Source: Bradyrhizobium campsiandrae (GTDB lineage Bacteria > Pseudomonadota > Alphaproteobacteria > Rhizobiales > Xanthobacteraceae). Taken from it: 64,000 nt of DNA. This document shows, one piece after another, positions 34,211-42,082 of this stretch (positions are counted from its first letter, which is position 1; each line of letters opens with the position of its first letter). Below the pieces are notes generated by a model. It searched no databases. It saw nothing but the letters and a program-made list of their open reading frames with translations, and was not told the DNA's origin. Location of the stretch: NCBI RefSeq assembly GCF_014529705.1, contig NZ_JAANIH010000035.1, positions 25,269 through 89,268 of the forward strand, in the 5' to 3' direction. A program made the position numbers and the translations under genes.

Positions 34211-34513
34211 TCAGTCGCGCCGGCCGCCGTCGATGACGGTGAACAACGGCCGCGCCGGCGTCGGCTCGACCAGCAGTTCCTCCACCAGCGCGGTCGCCGC
34301 ATCGACATATTTGCGCGTCGGCTTGTCGAGCTCGCGCTTGGCTTCGTCGTCCAGCGCGATTTTTGCGGCTTCAACCAGCTTGCGCATCCGTGCCGCGTGA
34401 TCGTCACCCGCCGTCAGCGTCGCGCGCGCCAGCGAGCGCAGCACGAACAGTTCGCCTTCGAGGCGGAGCAGGCGGTCGTTAAGCCTGGTGAGGACGGCGT
34501 TGAGGTCGGCCAT
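34211..34513 (-). CDS. Small helical hypothetical protein
   Basis: A 100-residue protein, MADLNAVLTRLNDRLLRLEGELFVLRSLARATL..., mainly amphipathic helices with a likely coiled coil in the first 35 residues and a second helix MRKLVEAAKIALDDEAKRELDKP. It lacks a signal peptide and membrane segments. No family can be named. The ATG at 34513 is preceded by no strong Shine-Dalgarno site, so the start is moderately certain. Confidence 0.65.
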   Translation of the reverse strand: MADLNAVLTRLNDRLLRLEGELFVLRSLARATLTAGDDHAARMRKLVEAAKIALDDEAKRELDKPTRKYVDAATALVEELLVEPTPARPLFTVIDGGRRD

Positions 34514-34715
34514 GGCTGCTGTCCGTCGATGGCTGCTGGTCAGCGTAAGGGATCCTGTCCCGTCTAGCGGCGATCGGTGAACGGAATGCAAATGCCGATG
34601 GCGCAATTGGGCTGATCCGATGCCGCCGATGTGACCGGTCGTGACGCACCCACCGCGTGGTCGCCGCTCGGGTTGCGCCCTATATGACGATCCGGGTGGA
34701 CAAGGAGCCGACGCC

Positions 34716-34928
34716 ATGCGGTCTGTCCTGGTTTTGATGATCCTGATGTCAGCCTGTGCGCCGGCGGCGGCCGCATCGATGCGTCACGGTCATCCCAAAC
34801 GTCCCGTCGTGGTTCGACCGGCCGAGGACGCGCCCGTGCCGCCGGGCTGGTACAAGTTTCCAGGCCGTCCGCCGATTCCGCCGTCGGAGAACCGGAACCT
34901 CGATCCGTCCAATTTCGGCGGCGCCTGA
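34716..34928 (+). CDS. Small exported or lipoprotein, hypothetical
   Basis: A 70-residue protein with an N-terminal signal (MRSVLVLMILMSACAPAAAA) whose LMSAC sequence could be a lipobox. The mature part is short and Pro-rich: VPPGWYKFPGRPPIPPSENRNLDPSNFGG. It is convergent with the acetoacetyl-CoA synthetase gene, whose stop adjoins its own. Function unknown. Confidence 0.65.
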   Translation: MRSVLVLMILMSACAPAAAASMRHGHPKRPVVVRPAEDAPVPPGWYKFPGRPPIPPSENRNLDPSNFGGA

Positions 34929-36977
34929 TCAGGCCGCGGTTCGCGCCAGATAGTCGCGCGCGAAGGCGAGATACCAATCGAGACAGGCAGGATTGGCCAT
35001 TGCCTCCTTGTTGATGACCTTCTCGACCGGCTGGCCGAGCAGAAGCTTCTTGATCGGCAACTCCTGCTTCTTGCCCGACAGTGTGCGCGGGATCTCGGCG
35101 ACGGCAAAGATCTCGTTCGGCAGGAAGCGGCGGGAGAGGCTCGCTTCGATCGCCTTGTTGATCTTCGCCTGCATGGCACCGTCGAGGGCGACACCGTCGC
35201 GCAGCACCACGAACAGCGGCATGTAGCTGTCGCGGCCGAGATATTCGAGGTCGACGACGAGGCTGTCGAGCACCTCCGGCAATGCCTCGATGGCGGAATA
35301 GAGCTCGCTCGTGCCCATGCGCAGCCCGTGCCGGTTGATCGTCGCGTCGCTGCGGCCGTAGATCACGCAGGAGCCGTCCGGATCGACCTTGAGCCAGTCG
35401 CCATGCCGCCACACCGGTCCGCGGCCGCTGCCGTCGAAATTATCGGGATAGGTCTCGAAATAGCTGGCGCGGTAGCGGGCGCCGTCCTTGTCGTTCCAGA
35501 AATAGAGCGGCATCGACGGCACCGGCTCGGTGCAGACGAGCTCGCCGACCTCGCCGATGACGGCGCGGCCCTGGTCGCTGAAGGCTTCGACGGCAGCCCC
35601 GAGCAGGCGGCACTGCATCGCGCCCGGCGTCTGTGGCAATTCCCTGTTGCCGCCGATGAAGGCGCCGGCGAAGTCGGTGCCTCCGGAAATGTTCGCCCAC
35701 CAGATGTCGGCCTGCGCCTTGCTGCCGTTGGTCTTCGACAGCGCGGCGAAGCGCGCGTTGAACCAGGCCTGCGTGTCGGCGCTGAGCGGCGAGCCGGTCG
35801 AGCCGAGGCAGCGCAGTCGCGACAGGTCGCCGGCAGCCGCGAGATCGATCTCGGCCTTGGCGCAATTGGCGAAGAACGCCGCCCCGGCGCCGAAGAAGGT
35901 GGCTTTCGACTGCGCCACGAAGCGCCACAGCGTGGACCAGTCGGGCTTGTCCTTGGTGCCGCCGGGGCTGCCATCGAAGATGCAGCAGGTGGTGCCGCTG
36001 AGCAGGCCGCCGACCTGGCTGTTCCACATGATCCAGCCGGTCGACGAGTACCAGTGATAGCGCTCGCCAAACGAGTTTGGATGATAGGAGCAACCGATAT
36101 CATTGTGCAGGCCGAGCAGCGCCAGCGCGACGACGACGATGCCGCCATGGCCGTGCACGATCGGCTTCGGCAAGCCGGTGGTGCCGCTGGAATAGACGAT
36201 CCAGAGCGGATGATCGAACGGCAGCCAGGCCGGCTCGAAGCTGTCGATCGCGGCGCCCGTCCTGGTGGTGATCTCGGTTAGCAGGGCGTCGGGTGCGGCA
36301 GGCGCACCGGCCTCGCTGTGCAGGATGACGTGTTCGACCGTCGGCAGCGATCGCCTGAGCTCGGCGACGACGTCCTTGCGGTCATGCCTGCGGCCGGCAT
36401 AGGTGACGGCATCGCAGGCGATCAGCACCTTTGGCTCGATCTGCTTGAAGCGGTCGATCACGGCGGGCGCCGCCATGTCGGGCGCGCAGAGGCTCCAGAC
36501 TGCGCCGATGCTGGCGCTCGCGAGAAACGCGATGATGGTCTCGGGGATGTTGGGCAGATAGGCCGCGACACGGTCGCCGGGCTTGATGCCCTTGTCCTTC
36601 AGATGCAGCGCCAGCGCGGCCGCCTTGCGCTTGAGCTCCGGCCAGCTGGTTTCCGTGAGCTTGCCGTCCTCGCCGCCAGAGACGATCGCGGGCAGGCCGG
36701 CGGCTTCAGCCGCGTCCACATGCCGGAACACCTGCCGCGCATAATTCACCTGGGCGCCGGGAAACCAGACCGCGCCGGGCATCTTGCGCCCGGTGATGAC
36801 GGCCTGGAACGGCGTTGGCGATTGCAGGTCGTAATAGTCCCAGATGCTGCGCCAGAACGCGTCGAGATCGCGCACCGACCATTGCCGCATCTCCTCGTAA
36901 TTCGAAAAGGTCAAGCCGCGCTGCTCGGCGAGCCAGCTGCGATAGAGGGTGATCTGCGGGACGAAGGGAGCGGTCAT
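34929..36977 (-). CDS. Acetoacetyl-CoA synthetase
   Basis: An ATP-dependent ligase activating acetoacetate for use in PHB or ketone-body metabolism. The 682-residue protein follows the ANL layout: N-terminal ACAS segment (ITLYRSWLAEQRGL, AFWRSIWDYY), AMP-binding P-loop YSSGTTGLPKPIVHGHGG, adenylate motif WANISGGTDFAGAF, hinge and core A8 region GDWLKVDPDGSCVIYGRSD, and the C-terminal catalytic Lys region SGKKQELPIKKLL. The ATG at 36977 (MTAPFVPQ) is selected over an upstream ATG at 37058 because the extension is not homologous. Co-directional neighbours are absent. Confidence 0.93.
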   Translation of the reverse strand: MTAPFVPQITLYRSWLAEQRGLTFSNYEEMRQWSVRDLDAFWRSIWDYYDLQSPTPFQAVITGRKMPGAVWFPGAQVNYARQVFRHVDAAEAAGLPAIVSGGEDGKLTETSWPELKRKAAALALHLKDKGIKPGDRVAAYLPNIPETIIAFLASASIGAVWSLCAPDMAAPAVIDRFKQIEPKVLIACDAVTYAGRRHDRKDVVAELRRSLPTVEHVILHSEAGAPAAPDALLTEITTRTGAAIDSFEPAWLPFDHPLWIVYSSGTTGLPKPIVHGHGGIVVVALALLGLHNDIGCSYHPNSFGERYHWYSSTGWIMWNSQVGGLLSGTTCCIFDGSPGGTKDKPDWSTLWRFVAQSKATFFGAGAAFFANCAKAEIDLAAAGDLSRLRCLGSTGSPLSADTQAWFNARFAALSKTNGSKAQADIWWANISGGTDFAGAFIGGNRELPQTPGAMQCRLLGAAVEAFSDQGRAVIGEVGELVCTEPVPSMPLYFWNDKDGARYRASYFETYPDNFDGSGRGPVWRHGDWLKVDPDGSCVIYGRSDATINRHGLRMGTSELYSAIEALPEVLDSLVVDLEYLGRDSYMPLFVVLRDGVALDGAMQAKINKAIEASLSRRFLPNEIFAVAEIPRTLSGKKQELPIKKLLLGQPVEKVINKEAMANPACLDWYLAFARDYLARTAA

Positions 36978-37158
36978 TGCATGTCGGATTCGGTGGCGGG
37001 GAGGAAAGTGTATAATCGAAAACAACCCCATGCACAGTAGCGGGGACATTGAACGCATTCATCATTTTCGGTTGGTGCCGGCCCGGTCCCCGACGGACGC
37101 GTCCGACGCGAGCAGCCGACCGATGTCGCCGCGGCGCGGTGCATCGCCGCGTCCGGAT

Positions 37159-37242
37159 TTGACTCGTCGGGCAAAACACTGGCAGAATGGCATCATCGGA
37201 AATTCGTAACTCCCGCGCGGAGAAACCCGCTGCGGGTTTTTT
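37159..37242 (+). other. Promoter-to-terminator unit, possible small RNA
   Basis: In the 359-bp gap between the synthetase start and the next gene, TTGACT (37159-37164), 18 bases and CAGAAT (37183-37188) resemble a sigma-70 promoter. About 35 bp later a GC-rich hairpin AAACCCGC-T-GCGGGTTT (37223-37239) is followed by six T (37237-37242). A transcript of about 50 nt would fit. The segment around 37156-37180 resembles a fragment of a dispersed Bradyrhizobium repeat, which weakens the case. Confidence 0.35.
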
Positions 37243-37336
37243 CATGTCGCGGCCATGGCCATGCTCATGGCCATGATCAAAGGGGCGCTATCGTCCTCTG
37301 CAGCGAGCAAATTCCGGTTCGCTCAGCGGCGCAGGC

Positions 37337-37564
37337 CTACCACTGCACCCCGGCCCAGCGCCGTCCGAACACCGGCGGCTTGGTCTTCACCGCCGACCAG
37401 CCGAAGAAATGATGCTTGCCGGACCAGGCGTGCACCACGCCGCTGCAGATGCTGCATTTGAAGCTGCCGGCATGCGGCTCGTCGTGCTCCTCCCTGGTCG
37501 CGGTGTAGTTCATGCTGCAACCGGGGCAGGTGAATTCTTCGATCGTCCAGATGCTGTTTGCCAT
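37337..37564 (-). CDS. Small zinc-ribbon protein, hypothetical
   Basis: A 75-residue protein with two CxxC pairs: EFTCPGCSMNY and FKCSICSGVVH, 22 residues apart, a zinc ribbon like those in small DNA- or RNA-binding or ribosome-linked proteins. The C-terminal part is rich in Trp and His (HAWSGKHHFFGWSAVK) and basic. Start at the ATG at 37564 (MANSIWTIEE). No partner can be identified. Confidence 0.7.
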   Translation of the reverse strand: MANSIWTIEEFTCPGCSMNYTATREEHDEPHAGSFKCSICSGVVHAWSGKHHFFGWSAVKTKPPVFGRRWAGVQW

Positions 37565-37801
37565 TGCGCCGCAATTGTTCTCGGGGATCTCGCCGCAAAG
37601 CGTAAGTGCGAGCCTTTGCATCGGCGTAAACCGCTCGGCTGAAATCCGGTTAATCGTCGTTAGCCAAACTTGGCTCCGCGCGCGGCGCCATCACGTGACA
37701 CTGCGCACATTCGCTTCCTCGCCGCTGTCATAGTCAGTCCTTGGCGCGGTTCACCGCGATGACGAAAAGACCAGAGGCCTGGACAGGGCAGGAGGACAGC
37801 C

Positions 37802-38110
37802 ATGAAGACGTTCATCACACTGCTCGCTATCGCGGCGAGCCTTGCGGCATCATTTGAAGCGCCTGCGCATGCACGGCCAATGACACTGCGGCCGTCCCTC
37901 GGTCCGCATTTCGGCGGTAGCAATGCCGGAGTTCCGTCAGGCAGCCGGCCCACCGTTGGGCCGCATTTCGGCAATGGCGGCGTGTCGATGTCGACAGGCG
38001 TCCGTCCCTCGGTCGGTCCGCACTTTGGCAACGGTGCGGCTGACGGGACTGCGACGGGACCGAGCTCCATCCGTCCCGGTCGCGGTCCATGGGCGGCGTG
38101 GCTGCGGTGA
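37802..38110 (+). CDS. Exported protein with three RPxxGPHFG repeats
   Basis: A 102-residue protein with a signal peptide (MKTFITLLAIAASLAASFEAPAHA). The mature part contains three near-identical repeats: RPSLGPHFGGSN, RPTVGPHFGNGG and RPSVGPHFGNGA, about 17 residues apart, then RPGRGPWAAWLR. There are no cysteines. The repeat could present His for metal or be structural. I do not recognise a family. The 172 bp after it to the AI-2E gene are non-coding. Confidence 0.7.
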   Translation: MKTFITLLAIAASLAASFEAPAHARPMTLRPSLGPHFGGSNAGVPSGSRPTVGPHFGNGGVSMSTGVRPSVGPHFGNGAADGTATGPSSIRPGRGPWAAWLR

Positions 38111-38282
38111 CCTGCGGCCATCGGGCCGGTGCGGCCGTCCATGGCCGCCGGGCATTGGTGAGGGATCGGGCCGTGCGGCAAAGCGGCCGGATCGCCGGTC
38201 GTCTTGACGCCCGGCCCGGGGCTGGCAATAACGCTAACCCGCGCGAGGCGCCGGAACCCGCGTTGATGCCGCAAGGAAAGCC

Positions 38283-39389
38283 GTGCCTGTGAAAAGTCTG
38301 CGTCAGCTCCTGACGGGCGAGGACGTCATTCAGCTCGTGATCCGGCTCGGCCTGCTGGCGCTGCTGATCCTGTGGACGCTCTACATCATCCGGCCGTTCA
38401 TACCGATCCTGACCTGGAGCGCGGTGCTGGCGGTCGCGTTCTATCCGGCGTTCAGCTGGGTCGCCAAGATCCTGGGCGGGCGGCCCAAGACCGCGGCTGC
38501 AATTCTGACCCTGATCACGCTCGGCATCGTGCTCGGTCCCGCGACCTGGCTCGGCATCAGTGCGGTGGAGGGGGTGAGGGACCTCGCCCACGAACTCGGC
38601 ACCGGTGACCTCGCCTTGCAGGCCGCGCCAGAGCAGATCAAGTCCTGGCCGTTGATCGGCCCGACATTGTACGAGCTCTGGGACCAGGCCTACAGCAACA
38701 TCCGCGCCGTGCTGCGCGAGGTCGCGCCCTACCTCCAGCCGCTGGCCGGACCGCTGCTGGTGTTCGCGGGCGATGCGAGCCTCGGCACGCTGCAGTTCCT
38801 GGTTTCGGTGTTCGTGGCCGGCTTCCTGTTTCCGCACGGACCCCGGCTGGTTGAGGCCGGGCGCGGCTTCCTGTCCCGCATCGTGCCCGAGCAGGGCGAG
38901 CATTTTCTCACGCTCGGCGGTGCCACCATCCGCGCCGTGGCGCAGGGCGTGATCGGCGTCGCCATCGTGCAGGCACTGCTGGCCGGCATCGGCTTCAAGC
39001 TCGCGGCGGTGCCGAGCGCGGGCCTGCTCGCCTTCATAGTGCTGCTGCTGTCGATCGTGCAGATCGGCGCCTTCCTCGTGCTGCTCCCCGTCATCATCTG
39101 GATCTGGACCGCCAAGGACGTCACCACGGCGCTGGTGCTGACCGTGTTCTTCGTCGTGGTCGGCTTCATCGACACCATGCTCAAGCCGCTCGTGATGGGG
39201 CGCGGTCTCAACACGCCGACCATCGTGATCTTCGTCGGCGTGATCGGCGGCACGCTCGCCCACGGCATCGTCGGCCTGTTCATCGGTCCGATCATCCTGT
39301 CGGTGGCATGGGAGATGGCGGCGGCATGGATCGGACGCGAGGTGTCGAAGCCGGCGAAGCGGGGCGTCGTCGACGACGAGGTCACCTAG
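38283..39389 (+). CDS. AI-2E family transporter (UPF0118 permease)
   Basis: A 368-residue inner-membrane protein of the autoinducer-2 exporter-like family, although several members are Na+/H+ antiporters rather than AI-2 exporters. Around eight hydrophobic segments are visible: a pair at 20-50, one near 70, one near 160, and a C-terminal cluster from 210 to 345 with the GVIGVAIVQALLAGIGF and IVIFVGVIGGTLAHGIVGLFIGPIIL segments. The start is a GTG at 38283, with AAGGAAAG upstream. Substrate unproven. Confidence 0.85.
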   Translation: MPVKSLRQLLTGEDVIQLVIRLGLLALLILWTLYIIRPFIPILTWSAVLAVAFYPAFSWVAKILGGRPKTAAAILTLITLGIVLGPATWLGISAVEGVRDLAHELGTGDLALQAAPEQIKSWPLIGPTLYELWDQAYSNIRAVLREVAPYLQPLAGPLLVFAGDASLGTLQFLVSVFVAGFLFPHGPRLVEAGRGFLSRIVPEQGEHFLTLGGATIRAVAQGVIGVAIVQALLAGIGFKLAAVPSAGLLAFIVLLLSIVQIGAFLVLLPVIIWIWTAKDVTTALVLTVFFVVVGFIDTMLKPLVMGRGLNTPTIVIFVGVIGGTLAHGIVGLFIGPIILSVAWEMAAAWIGREVSKPAKRGVVDDEVT

Positions 39390-39457
39390 CCGAGGTCGGT
39401 CGTCCCTCGCAGGATGTGGACAATTGCCGATAGCGGCGGCAACCGGAGGGGCTATCG

Positions 39458-39483
39458 AACTTGTCTAATGAAATAGACAAGTT
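39458..39483. promoter_or_regulatory. Perfect palindromic operator-like site upstream of NUDIX gene
   Basis: A perfect 10-bp inverted repeat, AACTTGTCTA - 6 bases - TAGACAAGTT, 38 bp upstream of the NUDIX ATG. The dyad is typical of a homodimeric regulator's site (GntR- and TetR-like spacings both fit). No regulator gene adjoins, so the cognate factor is unknown. Confidence 0.75.
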
Positions 39484-39521
39484 ACGATGGACCCAGATTC
39501 TTTTTTCGGTTTGCAATATCG

Positions 39522-39914
39522 ATGGCGAAGTCTTCCAAGCTGGTGGCCGCCAAGCGCGGCAAGGTTCTGTTGGTCAGGCGACGGTCGGACGGTCTGTGGA
39601 TGTTCCCCGGCGGCCGCAAGCGCGCGCGTGAAACCGACAAGGCCTGCCTGCGGCGCGAGATCAAGGAAGAGCTGCCGAAGCTGAAACTCGGCCGGATCAG
39701 CCTCTGGAAGGAAGTGAAGGCCAAGAACAAGCGTTCGGGGCGCAAGATGAGCGATGCGATTTTCATCGCCAAGAGCGCCAAGGGCCGGCTTGCCATCGGC
39801 GACAAGAAGGAGCTCGACCGCGCCGCCTGGCAGAAGCCGCGCGCGGTCCGCCTGACCGCCACCTCGCGCTACATCCGCGACCGGCTGTTTCCGCGGAAGT
39901 CGCGGCGGAGCTAG
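39522..39914 (+). CDS. NUDIX hydrolase
   Basis: A 130-residue NUDIX-fold protein hydrolysing nucleoside-diphosphate-X bonds, with the substrate not predictable. The Nudix box is visible in GGRKRARETDKACLRREIKEEL: G-x5-E-x7-REIxEE, but the usual Gly-hydrophobic pair following it is not clear. It is very basic (many Lys/Arg), which is unusual and may suggest RNA- or polyphosphate-related substrates. The palindrome at 39458-39483 suggests regulation. Confidence 0.85.
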   Translation: MAKSSKLVAAKRGKVLLVRRRSDGLWMFPGGRKRARETDKACLRREIKEELPKLKLGRISLWKEVKAKNKRSGRKMSDAIFIAKSAKGRLAIGDKKELDRAAWQKPRAVRLTATSRYIRDRLFPRKSRRS

Positions 39915-39961
39915 CTGTCCGGCCCGGGTGCGACAAATCGCCCGAGCATCCCTCGGCTGCG

Positions 39962-39977
39962 TGTGAACTGGTTCACA
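39962..39977. promoter_or_regulatory. Inverted repeat TGTGAAC-N2-GTTCACA
   Basis: A perfect 7-bp inverted repeat with 2-base spacer, 48 bp after the NUDIX stop, in the gap before the SnoaL-like gene. It could be an operator. The half-site is GTTC-like but spacing differs from the LexA motif, so SOS control is not implied. Confidence 0.4.
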
Positions 39978-40040
39978 AGCCGCCGCCGAGAGAGCTGGTA
40001 CAGAGGCTCATTGCCTTACCGATCCATTTTCCTTGAAACG

Positions 40041-40068
40041 CCCCAGCGCCCCCACGCGCTGGGGTTTT
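40041..40068 (+). terminator. Intrinsic terminator in the NUDIX-SnoaL gap
   Basis: A perfect 9-bp stem CCCCAGCGC / GCGCTGGGG with a 6-base loop and four T. The upstream NUDIX stop is 127 bp away, so it terminates either that mRNA or a short transcript starting near the inverted repeat at 39962. The gap from 39915 to 40220 holds no gene. Confidence 0.8.
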
Positions 40069-40220
40069 CGCGTTGAGGGCAACGCGGCTGCAGTCGCCGG
40101 CTTTGCTGCTTTTCCCGGTTGTGACCCGTAACGAACTTCAGCCCGCTTTGCTCAACGATTAGGCGAGCCAACTCGGCACCGTACGAACTAGGCTTGAGCC
40201 GCAAAGCAGGGATCTGTCGG

Positions 40221-40643
40221 ATGTCGAACGAAGTACGTGACCTATTCGACCGGTGGGAACGGGTCTGGCACGAACGAGACTATGATCTCGTACCAGGCTG
40301 CCTGGGGCCAAACTATATTCGTCACGATGAAAACGGCGACCGGACGGTGACGCGCGAGGCCTATGCAGCCGAATTAAAGAGCGTTCACGAGGCGAGGCCA
40401 GGCATCCGTGTCGTCGTCTACGATCACGCCTTCACCGGCGACCGTGCCTGGTTTCGCTTCTCATTCCAATGGTCCGACCCTGAAACCGGTCAGAAGCAGA
40501 GCCGCGCCGGTATGCAAAGCTACCGCATTGAAGATGGCAAGCTCGTCGAAACGTGGATCACAATGCGCCCCCTCGGCACGTCATGGGCGGACGTCGCGCA
40601 AGAACGCTGGACCAGCGGCAAGATCGCCGCGATTGGTGGGTGA
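40221..40643 (+). CDS. SnoaL-like / NTF2-fold protein
   Basis: A 140-residue member of the nuclear-transport-factor-2-like superfamily: DLFDRWERVWHERDYDLVPGCLGPNYIRHDEN, a conserved HDENGD stretch, and a beta-sheet ending FRFSFQWSD...RIEDGKLVETWITM. The cone-shaped fold serves as small hydrolase, isomerase or binding domain; no substrate can be given. Start at the ATG at 40221. The longer frame from 40194 would add nine residues. Confidence 0.8.
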   Translation: MSNEVRDLFDRWERVWHERDYDLVPGCLGPNYIRHDENGDRTVTREAYAAELKSVHEARPGIRVVVYDHAFTGDRAWFRFSFQWSDPETGQKQSRAGMQSYRIEDGKLVETWITMRPLGTSWADVAQERWTSGKIAAIGG

Positions 40644-40697
40644 CTGGACAGCAGTCAGCCGGCCACCCAACGAATGCACCTCGGCGACGCCTCCCGC

Positions 40698-40985
40698 TCA
40701 GCCCTGCCGCCGCAGAAACCCCGTGATCGTTACCTTCTCCCAGATGCCCGCCGCGGCGAACGGATCGGCGCGGTTGAAGGCTTCGACCTCGGCACGGCCC
40801 GGCGCTTCGATCAGGAACAGGCTGCCGATCATGGTGGCGCCGTCGTCGGAGACCAGCGGTCCCGACATCACGATCTTGACGCCGAAGCGCGAGGTGTCGC
40901 TAAGGAACGCCTTGTGGGCGTCGTAATTGGCGAGCCGCGTCGGCAGTGCGCCTGTTCGGTCGATGGCGTGGATGGCAAACAGCAT
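40698..40985 (-). CDS. YciI family protein
   Basis: A 95-residue ferredoxin-like-fold protein of the YciI family: MLFAIHAIDRTGAL, then a conserved His in NYDAHKAFL, SGPLVSDDGATMIGSLFLIEA and the terminal WEKVTITGFL. YciI members may be dehydrohalogenases or binding proteins; their activity is poorly known. It lies 67 bp upstream of the ABC binding-protein stop on the same strand, at the end of the catabolic operon, but may be a separate gene. Confidence 0.85.
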   Translation of the reverse strand: MLFAIHAIDRTGALPTRLANYDAHKAFLSDTSRFGVKIVMSGPLVSDDGATMIGSLFLIEAPGRAEVEAFNRADPFAAAGIWEKVTITGFLRRQG

Positions 40986-41052
40986 GATGTCTCCAGTCTT
41001 CTTGCGGACGGCTGTGTCATCAGCCGTCCCGATGATTGATCAGAACAGGCGC

Positions 41053-42039
41053 CTACTTCGCGCCGAGCTTGCTGGCCTCTTCGAAGGTCGGGCAGGTGCG
41101 CTGCTCGAGCGGCTGGTCGAACGGCTGGTAATTGTCCTTGGTGATGACGGTCGGCTTCAGCACGATCTCGGCGACGACAGGCTGCTCGCGCAGGGCGCGG
41201 ATCGCCATCATGGTGCCGATGCAGCCCTGGTAGAAGCCGTTGTAGTCGCCGCTGGCGAGCAACTTGCCCGACTTGATGGCGTCGATCGCCTCCTTGGTGC
41301 CGTTGATGCCGATCACCTGGGCCTTGCGGTTGGCGCCGTCGAGCGCCTCGATCGCGCCGACCGCCATGGCGTCGTTGGCGGCGAGCACGCCGTCGATCTG
41401 CGCGTTCGACTGCATCAGGTTCTCCATCACCTGGAGCGCCTGCAGCCGCTGGTAATTGCCGGGCTGCGAGGCCAGGAGCTTGGCGCCCGGATTCTCCTTC
41501 AGCGCGTCATTGAAGCCGCGGACGCGATCGACATTGGTGAGCGAGCCCTTGACACCCTCGATGATGACGATGTTGCCCTTGCCGCCGAGCGTCTTGAGCA
41601 GGAAGCGCGCGGTCTCGAGCCCGAGGCTGTAATCGTCCGCGCCGACGAAGGACAGGAACTTGCCGCCGGCGGAGCGGTCGGTGATGTTGACGACGGGAAT
41701 CTTGGCGTCGTTGATCTTCTCCACGCCCGGCACCATCGCCTTGTAGTCGACCGGCGTGAACACGATCGCGCTCGGCTTCTTCACCACGACGTCCTCGATC
41801 TGGCTGAGCTGCTCGGGGATCGAGTCGGGCTTGGTCGGAATGTATTGCAGCGTCTTGGCGTTCAGCGCCTTGGCCATGTTGTCGGCGCCGACCCGCACCG
41901 TCTGGAAGAACGGGTTGGTCTGGTTCTTGGTGAACACGGCGATGGTCTCGCCATCGGCGCGCGCCTGCGTCGTAAACGCGGCCGCCATCAGCAGCGGCAG
42001 TGCGAGATAGCCTAGCCTCTGTTCAAGTCTCTGTTTCAT
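41053..42039 (-). CDS. Sugar-type ABC transporter substrate-binding protein
   Basis: A 328-residue periplasmic binding protein (type 1, RbsB-like fold) with a signal peptide ending near FTTQARADG. The mature protein starts ETIAVFTKNQTNPFFQTVRVG and has the IVFTPVDYKAMVPGVEKINDAKIPVVNI segment and FVGADDYSLGLETARFLL, DGVLAANDAMAVGAIEAL and VIGINGTKEAIDAIKSGK. It is the last gene of the operon (43 bp after the second permease). The ligand may be a sugar or a polyol or an aromatic glycoside-like compound; the operon context favours the last, but this is inference. Confidence 0.93.
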   Translation of the reverse strand: MKQRLEQRLGYLALPLLMAAAFTTQARADGETIAVFTKNQTNPFFQTVRVGADNMAKALNAKTLQYIPTKPDSIPEQLSQIEDVVVKKPSAIVFTPVDYKAMVPGVEKINDAKIPVVNITDRSAGGKFLSFVGADDYSLGLETARFLLKTLGGKGNIVIIEGVKGSLTNVDRVRGFNDALKENPGAKLLASQPGNYQRLQALQVMENLMQSNAQIDGVLAANDAMAVGAIEALDGANRKAQVIGINGTKEAIDAIKSGKLLASGDYNGFYQGCIGTMMAIRALREQPVVAEIVLKPTVITKDNYQPFDQPLEQRTCPTFEEASKLGAK

Positions 42040-42082
42040 GTCGTCTCCATCCCCTTTTTGGTTTGTTGGACTGTTTGAGAAT

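Noticed and set aside
39962..39977. LexA box
   Set aside because: GAAC-N2-GTTC does not match the GAAC-N7-GAAC direct-repeat arrangement; spacing and orientation are wrong.
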